Part shown: positions 18,400-26,123 of the stretch, piece after piece | Layout: each line of letters begins with the position of its first letter | How positions within the stretch are numbered: the stretch's first letter is position 1 | NCBI GenBank assembly: GCA_017997715.1 | Contig: JAGOEM010000007.1 | Coordinates: 1 to 39,026, forward strand | Length of the DNA: 39,026 bases | Direction: 5' to 3' | Source: Ottowia sp. | Lineage (GTDB): Bacteria > Pseudomonadota > Gammaproteobacteria > Burkholderiales > Burkholderiaceae_C | Made by a program: the position numbers and the translations under genes | Notes under the pieces: model-generated | What the model was told of the DNA's origin: nothing | The model's database searches: none | What the model saw: the letters and a program-made list of their open reading frames with translations, nothing else

Positions 18400-19559
18400 T
18401 GTCTGCCGCCGTTTCCTGGCCCGATCCGGGACGCCGCGAGGCGTTCGAGCGCTGGCTGAACAACGTGGCGGCCGAACAGGCGCTGCGCCCAGACAGCCTG
18501 CGCATCGCCTCGGCAGATGCCAGCTTTCGGCGTTACCTGCGGCTGGACACCCTGGACGGCGGCACCCGCATCGTGATGGACGCCCCGCCCGCGCATGAAA
18601 ACTGCGCGCCCTTCGTCCACGTGGCGGCCCTGATGCACGGCGCCGGCCTGAACGCGCCCGAAGTGCTGGCCTGGGACCAGCCCCAGGGTTTCATGCTGTT
18701 GAGCGACCTGGGCGCGCGCACCATGATCGAAGCGGTCAACCCCGACGATCCGGCGGCCAGCCGCCCGCTGTACGAAGCCGCGCTGGACATCCTGCTGCCC
18801 TGGCAACAGGCCAGCCGCCCCGGCGAATTGCCGCTGTACGACGAAGCCCTGCTGCGGCGCGAGCTGGCCTTGTTCCCCGACTGGTACCTGGCCCAGCACC
18901 GCGGCGTGGCCGTGGAAGGTGCGCTGCGCGACACGCTGGACAAAACCTTTGACCTGATCGTGGCGCGCAACCTGGCGGCGCCCATGGGTTACGTGCACCG
19001 CGACTTCATGCCGCGAAACTTGATGGTGCCCCCACGCGCCTCTGCTTCGCATGATGCGCTGCCCCCCGAGGGGGCCCTCGCCGCCTTGGGGCGGCCCGGC
19101 GGCGGCGAGATGGTGCCGCCGGCCGAAGCCGGTCCGCTCGGCGTGCTCGATTTCCAGGACGCCGTCTACGGCCCGCTGACCTACGACATCGCCAGCCTGA
19201 TGCGCGATGCGTTTCTGACGTGGGACGAAGAGTTCGTCATCGACATCACCGTGCGCTATTGGGAACGCGCCCGCAAGGCCGGGCTGATGGACTACGAAGA
19301 CTGGCACAGCGACTTTGGCAGCTTCTGGCGCGCGGTCGAATGGATGGGCCTGCAGCGGCACCTGAAAGTGGCCGGCATCTTTGCCCGCCTGACGCTGCGC
19401 GACGGCAAGCCCAAATACCTGGCCGATGCGCCGCGCTTCATCGCCTACATCCGCCACACCGCCGGGCGCTACCGCGAACTCACGCCGTTGCTGCGGCTGA
19501 TCGACCAGGTGGAAGGCACGCAGGCCGCCAACGGCTGGGCGTTTGGCCGCGTGGGTTGA
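18399..19559 (+). CDS. amgK: AmgK-like N-acetylmuramate/N-acetylglucosamine kinase with in-frame repeat insertion
   Basis: Aminoglycoside-phosphotransferase-fold kinase; AmgK phosphorylates the anomeric position of MurNAc/GlcNAc for peptidoglycan recycling. 386 residues from ATG 18399 (an alternative ATG at 18339 adds 20 residues). Family features: SADASFRRYLRL near 42-53, FMLLSDLGARTM near 100, catalytic loop GYVHRDFMPRNLMV (H200-R-D202, N207), and metal-binding LGVLDFQDAVYGP with D251. About 35 residues that the family lacks (PPRASASHDALPPEGALAAL...) lie between those two motifs, encoded by a repeat (19026-19112) also found in tandem at 37471-37720. In many relatives the partner murU follows; here it does not. 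Whether the enzyme still works is open, but the reading frame and all catalytic residues are kept. Confidence 0.85.
   Translation: MSAAVSWPDPGRREAFERWLNNVAAEQALRPDSLRIASADASFRRYLRLDTLDGGTRIVMDAPPAHENCAPFVHVAALMHGAGLNAPEVLAWDQPQGFMLLSDLGARTMIEAVNPDDPAASRPLYEAALDILLPWQQASRPGELPLYDEALLRRELALFPDWYLAQHRGVAVEGALRDTLDKTFDLIVARNLAAPMGYVHRDFMPRNLMVPPRASASHDALPPEGALAALGRPGGGEMVPPAEAGPLGVLDFQDAVYGPLTYDIASLMRDAFLTWDEEFVIDITVRYWERARKAGLMDYEDWHSDFGSFWRAVEWMGLQRHLKVAGIFARLTLRDGKPKYLADAPRFIAYIRHTAGRYRELTPLLRLIDQVEGTQAANGWAFGRVG
19026..19112. repeat. Repeat family 3 inserted in amgK-like gene
   Basis: GTGCCCCCACGC, CGCTTCGC-like core, CGCTGCCCCCCGAGGGGGC palindrome, CTTGGGGCGGCCCGGC and GAGATG occur in the same order and spacing as in each unit of the 84-bp array at 37551-37719. 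Length and frame give an insertion with no stop codon. Confidence 0.88.
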
Positions 19560-19628
19560 GGCGCGTTGGTTTGGGTCAACACCAGGATGAGTGCCCGGTG
19601 GATGTGCCCACCGTCAAGCTTGCGATTT

Positions 19629-19688
19629 TTAGTCAAATAGGGCTGTAGCGCCCGCAGCACGGGCGAAGGTAGCTATGTTTAAAATAGC
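19629..19688. repeat. Dispersed palindromic repeat, family 1, copy E
   Basis: AGTCAAATAGGGCTGTAGCG, stem GCGCCCG...CGGGCG, GTAGCTATGTTTAAAATAGC; same layout as copy C. Confidence 0.7.
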
Positions 19689-19841
19689 AAATTGCCTTTG
19701 ACCGAGTGGGCAGCCGTGCCGGCTGCCAACGCCGCGCGATCCGCACTTTCACTTTGGTAGGGGGGGCCCTGTGGCGCGCATCTCGTCAGTCGCAGGGGCC
19801 TGTGGCGCACAGCCGCGCAGCACCGCATGCAGATGAGCCAG

Positions 19842-19906
19842 TTTTAAGCCAAACATGCCGCCAGCGCAGGTGGGGTGGGCGTAGGCAGCTATGATTTTGG
19901 TAGTTT
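19842..19906. repeat. Dispersed palindromic repeat, family 1, copy F
   Basis: TTTTAAGCCAAACATGCCGC, GCGCAGG...GGGCGTAGGCAGCTATG, ATTTTGGTAGTTTT; more diverged, but ends and GGCAGCTAT core are kept. Confidence 0.65.
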
Positions 19907-19942
19907 TACGCCGGCACTTGGCCGCCCTTGCGCACTGCCTTC

Positions 19943-21139
19943 TCAGCCGCGCGGCGTGGCTAGCCAGCGTTCGGCCAGGCGCACCAGGTAGCTGGCGCCC
20001 ACGGGCAGCAGGGCGTCGTTGAAGTCGTAGCTGGTGTTGTGCACCAGGCAGGGGCCATGGCCGTGGCCGGTTTCGCGGTGGTCGCCGTCGCCGTTGCCGA
20101 TGAAGCTGTAGCTGCCGGGCACTTTTTCCAGCATGAAGGCGAAGTCTTCCGCCGCCATGATGGGCGCCTGCACGATCAGCCGATCGGGCCCCACCAGGTC
20201 GGTCAGCACTTCGCGGGCGAAGGCGGTCTCGGCCGGGTGGTTGACGGTGGACGGGTAGATGCGGGTGAATTCAAAGTCGCATTCGGCGCCAAAGGTGGCG
20301 GCCGTGCCGTGGGTGATTTCGCCCATGCGGCGCTCGATCAAATCCAGCGTTTCGCGCGTGTAGGTGCGCACGGTGCCGCGCATCTCGCAGGTGTCGGGGA
20401 TGACGTTGGGCGCCTCGCCCGCGTGGATCATGGTGACCGAGATCACCGCCGTTTCAGACGGCTTCTTGTTGCGGCTGACGATGGTCTGAAACGCCTGCAT
20501 GATCTGCGCCGCAATCGGCAGCGGATCGACCGCCAGGTGCGGCATGGCGCCGTGCCCGCCCTTGCCGCGCACGCGCACCAGAAACTCGTTGCTGGACGCC
20601 AGCACCGGCCCGGCCGATGCGGCAAAGTGCCCGGCCGCAATGCCGGGCATGTTGTGCATGCCGAACACCGCTTCCATCGGAAACTTCTCGAACAGGCCGT
20701 CCTTCATCATCTCGCGCGCGCCGCCGCCGTGCTCTTCGGCGGGCTGGAAGATCAGGTACACGGTGCCGTCAAAGCGCCGGGTGCGCGCCAGTTCCTGCGC
20801 GGCGCCCAGCAGCATGGTGGTGTGGCCGTCGTGGCCGCAGGCGTGCATCACGCCGGGGTGGCGGCTGGCGTGGGCGAACTGGTTGGCCTCGGTCATCGGC
20901 AGCGCGTCCATGTCGGCGCGCAGGCCCACGGTGCGGGGCGAATCGCCGTTTTTCAGAATGCCGACCACGCCGGTCCTGCCCATGCCGCGGTGGATGGGAA
21001 TGCCCCACTGGGTGAGCAGATCGGCCACCAGGTCGGCGGTGCGGGTTTCTTTGAACGACAGCTCGGGGTGCGCGTGGATGTCGCGGCGGATGCTGCTCAG
21101 GGCAGGGGCGTTGGCAACGATGTCTTCGATCAGGTTCAT
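19943..21139 (-). CDS. M20D-family amidohydrolase (hippurate/IAA-amino-acid hydrolase-like)
   Basis: Zinc-type metallopeptidase-fold amidohydrolase of 398 residues that typically cleaves N-acyl or N-aroyl amino acids. Start at ATG 21139 gives MNLIEDIVANAPALSSIRRDIHAHPELSF, the usual N-terminus; 16 upstream residues in the open frame are unconserved. Metal/catalytic motifs: VGLRADMDALPM near 77, HACGHDGHTTMLLGAAQEL near 98-116, FQPAEEHGGGAREM with the EE pair near 133, GKGGHGAMPHLAVDP near 193 and MAAEDFAFMLEKVPGSY near 335. No signal peptide, so cytoplasmic. It is the last gene of the leftward siderophore-associated run, separated from the Bug gene by 115 bp containing repeat copy G. A role in cleaving N-dihydroxybenzoyl-serine is suggested by context only. 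Confidence 0.9.
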   Translation of the reverse strand: MNLIEDIVANAPALSSIRRDIHAHPELSFKETRTADLVADLLTQWGIPIHRGMGRTGVVGILKNGDSPRTVGLRADMDALPMTEANQFAHASRHPGVMHACGHDGHTTMLLGAAQELARTRRFDGTVYLIFQPAEEHGGGAREMMKDGLFEKFPMEAVFGMHNMPGIAAGHFAASAGPVLASSNEFLVRVRGKGGHGAMPHLAVDPLPIAAQIMQAFQTIVSRNKKPSETAVISVTMIHAGEAPNVIPDTCEMRGTVRTYTRETLDLIERRMGEITHGTAATFGAECDFEFTRIYPSTVNHPAETAFAREVLTDLVGPDRLIVQAPIMAAEDFAFMLEKVPGSYSFIGNGDGDHRETGHGHGPCLVHNTSYDFNDALLPVGASYLVRLAERWLATPRG

Positions 21140-21190
21140 GGTGGGATTGTTGCAGACGGTCTGACGATGGCGAACATCGTATTTCATGGC

Positions 21191-21247
21191 GATTAAGGCC
21201 GCCAGCGCACGCTGAATAGGCGCAGGCAGCTATCGTATTTATAGTTG
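21191..21247. repeat. Dispersed palindromic repeat, family 1, copy G
   Basis: GATTAAGGCCGCCAGCGC, ATAGGCGCAGGCAGCTATCG, TATTTATAGTTG. It sits just upstream of the M20D gene and may separate it transcriptionally from the Bug genes. Confidence 0.65.
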
Positions 21248-21254
21248 GCTGGTT

Positions 21255-22241
21255 TCAGTTGGGCTGAATGCCAAGCCGGCGGATGGCCGGGCCCCAGGTG
21301 CCGCGTTCGGCCACGATGCGCTGCGCAAACGCTTCGGGGCTGGCGTGGTAGGGCAGCGCGCCGTGCGCCACCATGGCTTGCTGCATGGCCGGGTCTTTCA
21401 GCGCCTTGCCCACTTCGTCGTTCAGCCGTTGGATGACGGCTGGCGGCGTGCCGGCGGTGGCCACCAGGCCCAGCCAGACCGCGCTTTCGTAGCCGGGAAA
21501 GCCTTGCGATGCCAGCGTGGGCGCGCTGGCAAACACCGGCGCCGATACCTTGGGGCTGACCGCCAGCACGCGCAAGCGGTGGTTCTTGACCATGGGTTCG
21601 ACCAGCGAGGTGCCGGCCAGGTAGACCTGCGTATCGCCCGCGATGGTGGACGTCAGCGCGTCGGTGCCGGTCTTGAACGGCACGTGCACGATGTTGGCAC
21701 CGGCCTGGTCGCGCAGCATTTCAAACAGCACGTGCGGTGGGCTGCCGTTGCCCGACGACGCGTAGTTGAGCTTGCCCGGCTCCTTCTTGGCCAGCGCGAA
21801 CAGCTCGGCCGTGGTGTGCGCCGGCAGCTTGGGGTTGACCACCAGCGCCATCGGAATGACCGAGATCGGGCTGACGGCCACCAGGTCGGTGGCCGGGTCG
21901 TAGGTGAGTTTGGGGAACACGTAGGGGTTCCACACCATGTGCGCGTTGGTCACCACGGCCAGCGTGTGGCCATCTTTCGGCGCTTGTTTGACCTGCTGCA
22001 TGGCCACCATGCCGCCCGCGCCGGGCTTGTTGTCAATCACCACCGGCTGGCCCAGCGCGGCCGACAGGCGGTCGCCCAGGGGCCGGGCAAAGATGTCCGG
22101 CAGGCTGCCGGCGCCGCCGTTGACGACGATGGTGATCGGCTTGCTGGGCCAGGCGTCGGCCGCGTGCGCGCCGCCAAGGGCAGACGCTGCGGCCGCGGCC
22201 GCCAGCAAACGGGTGAAGGTGCGGCGTGTGGACAAGGGCAT
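21255..22241 (-). CDS. Bug-family (TctC-like) periplasmic binding protein 1
   Basis: 328-residue extracytoplasmic solute receptor. The signal peptide starts RRTFTRLLAAAAAASALGGAHA with cleavage before ADAWPSKPIT, possibly Tat-like (RRTFTR). The family pattern is clear: WPSKPITIVVNGGAGSLPDI, FARPLGDRLSAALGQPVVIDNKPGAGG at about 52-78, NYASSGNGSPPHVLFEML near 165, HVPFKTGTDAL near 190. Bug proteins bind carboxylates with a few loop contacts; some (TphC for terephthalate in Comamonas) bind aromatic acids. No TctA/TctB membrane partner is nearby, which is normal for Bug paralogues. It lies 66 bp after Bug 2 in the same run as the siderophore genes. Confidence 0.92.
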   Translation of the reverse strand: MPLSTRRTFTRLLAAAAAASALGGAHAADAWPSKPITIVVNGGAGSLPDIFARPLGDRLSAALGQPVVIDNKPGAGGMVAMQQVKQAPKDGHTLAVVTNAHMVWNPYVFPKLTYDPATDLVAVSPISVIPMALVVNPKLPAHTTAELFALAKKEPGKLNYASSGNGSPPHVLFEMLRDQAGANIVHVPFKTGTDALTSTIAGDTQVYLAGTSLVEPMVKNHRLRVLAVSPKVSAPVFASAPTLASQGFPGYESAVWLGLVATAGTPPAVIQRLNDEVGKALKDPAMQQAMVAHGALPYHASPEAFAQRIVAERGTWGPAIRRLGIQPN

Positions 22242-22307
22242 GGCGGGCGCTTTCAGCGGCTGGTTTCGTTAAGGATCGGGGTGATCAGGATGGGGTGCGC
22301 CAATGCT

Positions 22308-23297
22308 TCAGTCCAGCCGCAGGTTGGCGGCCTGGATGATCTTGGACCACTGCGAGGTTTCGCGGCGGATCAGCGCATCGAACTGCGGCGGGCTGAGGTT
22401 GGGCGCCTCGTAGCCGATGGCTTTGTAGGCGGCCACCACTTCGGACGCGGCCAGCGCCTGCGACACATCGGCCGAGATCATCTTGCGCAGCTCGCCCGGC
22501 ATGGTGGCCGGGCCGAACAGGCCCGCCCAGGCGCTGACCTCAAACCCGCGCGTCGCCGGCGATTCGGCCGTGGCCGGCACGTCGGGGTACAGCGCGTCGC
22601 GCTGCGGCCCAGCCAGTGATATGAAGCGCAGGCGGCCACCTTTTTCCAGCGGTGCGGCGGTGGCCACGCTGCCCATGGCCCAATCCACATCGCCATTCGC
22701 CACGGCGGTGTAAAGCTGGCCGAAGTCGCGAAACGGCACATGCAGCATGCTCAGGTCGAACCTGGACTGCATCAGCAAGCCGGCCAGATGCCCCGGGCTG
22801 CCGTTGAACCACGAGCCGTAGCTGATGCGCCCCGGCTTCGCGCGCGCCGCATGGATCAGGTCGTCCAGCGTGCGGAGCGGGCTGCGCGCGCTGACGGCCA
22901 CGAAAAAGGGCGTGCGCAGCAACATGCGCAGCGACGAAAAATCGCGTTGCACGTCGTACGGCAGTTTGCCGAAGGTGCTGGGGTGGCTGGTGACGTGCGT
23001 GCTGTCGAGCTGCAGCAAATCGTGCCCGTCGCTGGCGCCCTGTTTGAAGGCCGCCACGGCAATGAAGCCGTTGCCACCCGGTCGGTTGTCGACCAGCACC
23101 GGATGGCGCCAGTGGCGCGACAGCTGTTCGGCCACCATGCGCAGCGAGGCATCGGGCCCGCTGCCAGCCGGAAACGGCGTGAACACGCGCACCGGGCGGC
23201 GGGGAAAATCTTGCGCGCGGGCCACGCCGGCCAGGGCCAGCGCGCCAGTGGCAGCCAGGCCGTGGCCCAGCAGGGTGCGGCGGTCGATGCGCTTCAT
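22308..23297 (-). CDS. Bug-family (TctC-like) periplasmic binding protein 2
   Basis: 329 residues from ATG 23297. Signal peptide [28 protein letters not shown] with a twin-arginine-like start, cleavage before QDFPRRPVRV. Family landmarks: FTPFPAGSGPDASLRMVAEQL, PVLVDNRPGGNGFIAVAAFKQ, GKLPYDVQRDF, GSWFNGSPGHLAGLLMQ, HVPFRDFGQLYTAV. Its start overlaps the isochorismatase stop by 4 bp (ATGA), which strongly suggests translational coupling to the siderophore genes. It is diverged from Bug 1 (different loop residues after GSGPD and NGSPGH), so the pair is not a recent duplication. Ligand unknown. Confidence 0.92.
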   Translation of the reverse strand: MKRIDRRTLLGHGLAATGALALAGVARAQDFPRRPVRVFTPFPAGSGPDASLRMVAEQLSRHWRHPVLVDNRPGGNGFIAVAAFKQGASDGHDLLQLDSTHVTSHPSTFGKLPYDVQRDFSSLRMLLRTPFFVAVSARSPLRTLDDLIHAARAKPGRISYGSWFNGSPGHLAGLLMQSRFDLSMLHVPFRDFGQLYTAVANGDVDWAMGSVATAAPLEKGGRLRFISLAGPQRDALYPDVPATAESPATRGFEVSAWAGLFGPATMPGELRKMISADVSQALAASEVVAAYKAIGYEAPNLSPPQFDALIRRETSQWSKIIQAANLRLD

Positions 23298-23956
23298 GGC
23301 GATGTCGCCAGCACTTGGCCGGTGGTCAGCGGCACGCCGCAGGTGTCGGCTACCCACCGCAGGGCCATGTCGTGCTTTTCGCGCGAGTAGTCGGCCAAGG
23401 CGTCGGCCACAAAGAAGGCTTCGATGTCGCGCTGGAACGCTTCCACGGCGGTGGCCATGCAGCCAATGTGCGCGTACACGCCGCAGATCACCAACTGGTC
23501 GCGGCCGCGCGCGCGCATCAGGCTTTCCAGGTTGCTGCGCTGGAAGGCGCTGTAACGGTGTTTGGTCAGCACGATATCGCCGGGTTGCGGCGCCAGCGGC
23601 GGCGTGATTTGCTCGTGCTCGGGCACGGCACGCATGCCCGGGCCCCACAAATCGGCCTGCAGGCCGCGGTCGCGCCGGTCCTGGTGGCCGTGCTGCGCGG
23701 TGTAGAAAACGGGCATGCCCTGCGCGTGCGCGAAATCCAGCAGCTGGCGTATGTGGGCGACGACGGCGGGCACGGGGCTGGGCTGGTCGCCAAAGGCCGA
23801 AAGAAAGTAGCGCTGCATGTCGTGCACCAGCAGCGCGGCGCGCGATGGGGCCAGACGCCAGGGGCCGCGCGGCGCGGGCAATTCGTCGGCGCCCGGTAGC
23901 GCGTAGGCAGGGATGCGCGGCAGGGCGCGGGTGGGCTGGGGAGCGGTGTCGATCAT
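23294..23956 (-). CDS. entB: Isochorismatase (EntB N-terminal domain only)
   Basis: Hydrolyses the vinyl ether of isochorismate to 2,3-dihydro-2,3-dihydroxybenzoate plus pyruvate. 220 residues match the E. coli EntB isochorismatase half closely: [29 protein letters not shown] (D46), [28 protein letters not shown] (K132), [36 protein letters not shown]. As in true isochorismatases, Gly occupies the position of the cysteine-hydrolase nucleophile. The C-terminal aryl carrier domain of EntB is absent; it is encoded separately at 30061-30294. A start 10 codons upstream (23986) is possible but would overlap entC. Confidence 0.95.
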   Translation of the reverse strand: MIDTAPQPTRALPRIPAYALPGADELPAPRGPWRLAPSRAALLVHDMQRYFLSAFGDQPSPVPAVVAHIRQLLDFAHAQGMPVFYTAQHGHQDRRDRGLQADLWGPGMRAVPEHEQITPPLAPQPGDIVLTKHRYSAFQRSNLESLMRARGRDQLVICGVYAHIGCMATAVEAFQRDIEAFFVADALADYSREKHDMALRWVADTCGVPLTTGQVLATSP

Positions 23957-23972
23957 GGGGTGAAGTGGCTCG

Positions 23973-25124
23973 TCAAAGCAGGGCATCCGAATCCGCACCC
24001 AGCGCGTGCAGCATGGCGCTGAACTTGGCCCGGGTTTCGGCGCCTTCGGCTGCGGGGTCGGAATCGGCCACGATGCCGGCACCAGCAAACAGGCGCGCGG
24101 TGCGGCCTTGCACGCGCGCGCAGCGCAGCGCCACGTGCCAGTCGCCGTCGCCCTGGGCGTCACACCAGCCAACGGCACCGGCGTAGTAGCCGCGCGGCAC
24201 GGGCTCCAGTTCGGCAATGGCGCGCACGGCCTGCGCGCGCGGGGCACCGCCCACGGCGGGCGTGGGGTGCAGCAGCGCGGCCAGCGCCGCACTGGAAGTC
24301 TGGGCCAGGTTGTCCGCCGAGGCATCTTTCAAAGCGCCTTCAATGCGCGTGCCCAGGTGCCACATGGTGGCCGTGGCGTGCAGCGAGGGTTGCGTCGGTA
24401 CGCGCAGCTGTCGGCACAGCGGCGCCAGCAGGTCGCCGATGGCCTGCACCACGTAGCGGTGTTCCTGCTGATCCTTGGCCGAGGTCAGCAGCGCGTCGGC
24501 CTGCGCCTGGCTGGCCGCCGCATCCGGCAGGCGCGGGGCCGAGCCGGCCAGTGGCTCGCTCAGCACGCTGGCGCCGCGCCGCGCCAGCAGCCGCTCAGGC
24601 GTCGCACCTACCAGCCAGGCGGGCGGCGCGTCCGCATCGACCGGCAATGGCACCACGTAGCGCAACACATGCGGATCGGCACCCAGCCGGCGCGCCAGCC
24701 ACCAGGGGTTGATGGCGCGGTCGGCAAGCGCGTGCAGGCTGCGTGCCAGCACCACTTTGCGCAGCGCGGGGCCGCGCGCCAGCAGCCGCACACAGCGGGC
24801 CACGCTGTCTTCATAGAAGTCGCGGGTGGGTTCGGGCGTCAGCGTCCAGGCGGGCGCGCTCTCGCCCCCCGACTGAGACTGCAGCCAGGCATCGACGGCC
24901 ACCCGATCGGTCTGCGCCCGCACTGCCAGCAGATGGCTGTGGGCCATGCGGTCAAACGGCAGCGCACCCGCCAGCCGGGCGTGCGGCGCCAGCGTGCCCA
25001 GATGCAGCGCCACCTGCGCGCCCAGCGCATCCAGCGGCGCGGCCACCACGTGGGAAGCCGCCGTGCCCAGCAGGCAGGCATCGCGCGCGCACAGCAGCAC
25101 GGGGGTGTCGGCAGGCGAGGTCAT
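23973..25124 (-). CDS. entC: Isochorismate synthase
   Basis: Converts chorismate to isochorismate, first committed step to 2,3-dihydroxybenzoate (DHB). 383 residues, usual size (E. coli EntC 391). Chorismate-binding motifs in order: ALRKVVLARSL (catalytic Lys region, near 120), LVGATPERLLAR near 172, SEPLAGSAPR near 189, SAKDQQEHRYVV near 216, MWHLGTRIEG near 254, HPTPAVGGAPR near 285, YYAGAVGWCDAQGDGDWHVALRCARV near 312 and LFAGAGIVADSDPAAEGAETRAKF near 345. The long first helix region is Ala-rich and diverged. Separated from entA by 225 bp with a repeat (25242-25295), the only large gap inside the biosynthetic run. Confidence 0.95.
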   Translation of the reverse strand: MTSPADTPVLLCARDACLLGTAASHVVAAPLDALGAQVALHLGTLAPHARLAGALPFDRMAHSHLLAVRAQTDRVAVDAWLQSQSGGESAPAWTLTPEPTRDFYEDSVARCVRLLARGPALRKVVLARSLHALADRAINPWWLARRLGADPHVLRYVVPLPVDADAPPAWLVGATPERLLARRGASVLSEPLAGSAPRLPDAAASQAQADALLTSAKDQQEHRYVVQAIGDLLAPLCRQLRVPTQPSLHATATMWHLGTRIEGALKDASADNLAQTSSAALAALLHPTPAVGGAPRAQAVRAIAELEPVPRGYYAGAVGWCDAQGDGDWHVALRCARVQGRTARLFAGAGIVADSDPAAEGAETRAKFSAMLHALGADSDALL

Positions 25125-25241
25125 GCGGGCCTGCGGTGTTGCGCCAAGGCGTGCTCAGCAAGGGGGCTGGCTTGAATGGGAGCAACGGCCAGGCGGCGGC
25201 CGCTTCTCTGCAGCGCACCCACGGGGAAGGCGGGAAAAGCG

Positions 25242-25295
25242 GCAGAGCAGGCCACGCCAGCGAACGCCGTGCCAAGACCTGCGCCGAGCAGCGGC
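25242..25295. repeat. Dispersed repeat family 2, copy 2, between entA and entC
   Basis: GCAGAGCAGGCCACGCCAGC then GAACGCCGTGC, variable 11 bases and CCGAGCAGCGGC, matching 14199-14251 in the same orientation. It accounts for most of the unusual 225-bp gap in an otherwise tightly packed operon. Confidence 0.8.
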
Positions 25296-25349
25296 CTCGT
25301 CTCTTCTGTCGGCGAGCGACGGGTTGGCGGTTCAAGGGGGAAGGTCAAG

Positions 25350-26123
25350 CTAGCCTCGCAAGGTCGCGCCGCCATCGACGTACAGATCGCTCATGGCGAT
25401 GTGGCCAGCCTGATCCGAGAGCAGGAACATCACCGCGTGGGCAATGTCGTCCGGCGTGGCCAGCTTGCGCATCGGGATGCCGGCCTTGTACTGCTCGGGC
25501 AGGCCGGCGATCACACGGTCGGCGCCATGCTCATCGGCCCACATGCCGGTCTGCATGGGCGTGAGCGTGGAGCCCGGCGCCACGATATTGCAGCGGATGC
25601 CGTGCGGCGCCAGCTCCAGCCCCAGACAGCGCGTGAACATGGTGGCCGCGGCCTTCGATGCCGCATAGGCCGCCATGGCGTGGCGCGGCACGCCGGCGGC
25701 GTTGGAGCCAACGGTGACGATGGCGCCGCGCCTGCGCGGCTGCATCGCCTGCGCCAGCGCGCGGCCGACGTGGAAAACACCATCGCAGTTGACAGAGAAC
25801 ACGCGGCGCCATTCGGCATCGGTGGTGTCGGTCACCAGCGTGCCGGAGAGCACGCCAGCCACGTTCACGCCCAAGTCGATCGGGCCGATTTCGGCCTCGG
25901 ACTGCCGCACCTGCTGCGTCACGGCGGCGCCGTCGCTCACGTCCAGCGCACAGGGCCACAGGCGATCCGATGCGCCAGCGGGCGGATCGATGTCTGGCGC
26001 CGTCAGGTCGCAGGCCACCACCGTGCTGCCGGCGGCCAGCAATTGACGCACCAGCGCCCGGCCGATGCCACCGGCGGCACCGGTGACGAAGGCCACGCGG
26101 CCGTCAAATCCAGTCAGTTGCAT
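25350..26123 (-). CDS. entA: 2,3-dihydro-2,3-dihydroxybenzoate dehydrogenase
   Basis: NAD-dependent oxidation to 2,3-dihydroxybenzoate. 257-residue short-chain dehydrogenase: [16 protein letters not shown] (10-25) nucleotide motif, [11 protein letters not shown] (36-47; acidic residue after the second strand fits NAD), [11 protein letters not shown] near 89, catalytic [23 protein letters not shown] near 138-160 (Ser, Tyr, Lys), and [19 protein letters not shown]. The [14 protein letters not shown] and STxTPMQ stretches match EntA/DhbA rather than generic SDRs. Its start overlaps the NRPS stop by 10 bp, so coupled translation is likely. Confidence 0.93.
   Translation of the reverse strand: MQLTGFDGRVAFVTGAAGGIGRALVRQLLAAGSTVVACDLTAPDIDPPAGASDRLWPCALDVSDGAAVTQQVRQSEAEIGPIDLGVNVAGVLSGTLVTDTTDAEWRRVFSVNCDGVFHVGRALAQAMQPRRRGAIVTVGSNAAGVPRHAMAAYAASKAAATMFTRCLGLELAPHGIRCNIVAPGSTLTPMQTGMWADEHGADRVIAGLPEQYKAGIPMRKLATPDDIAHAVMFLLSDQAGHIAMSDLYVDGGATLRG

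Larger units (their letters stand above)
19560..19942. other. Gene-free region between amgK-like and M20 genes, with two repeat copies
   Basis: 383 bp at the convergent ends of the two genes. It contains a hairpin CGGTGG-N6-CCACCG at 19596-19613 and family 1 repeat copies at 19629-19688 and 19842-19906. No coding region is supported. Confidence 0.6.
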
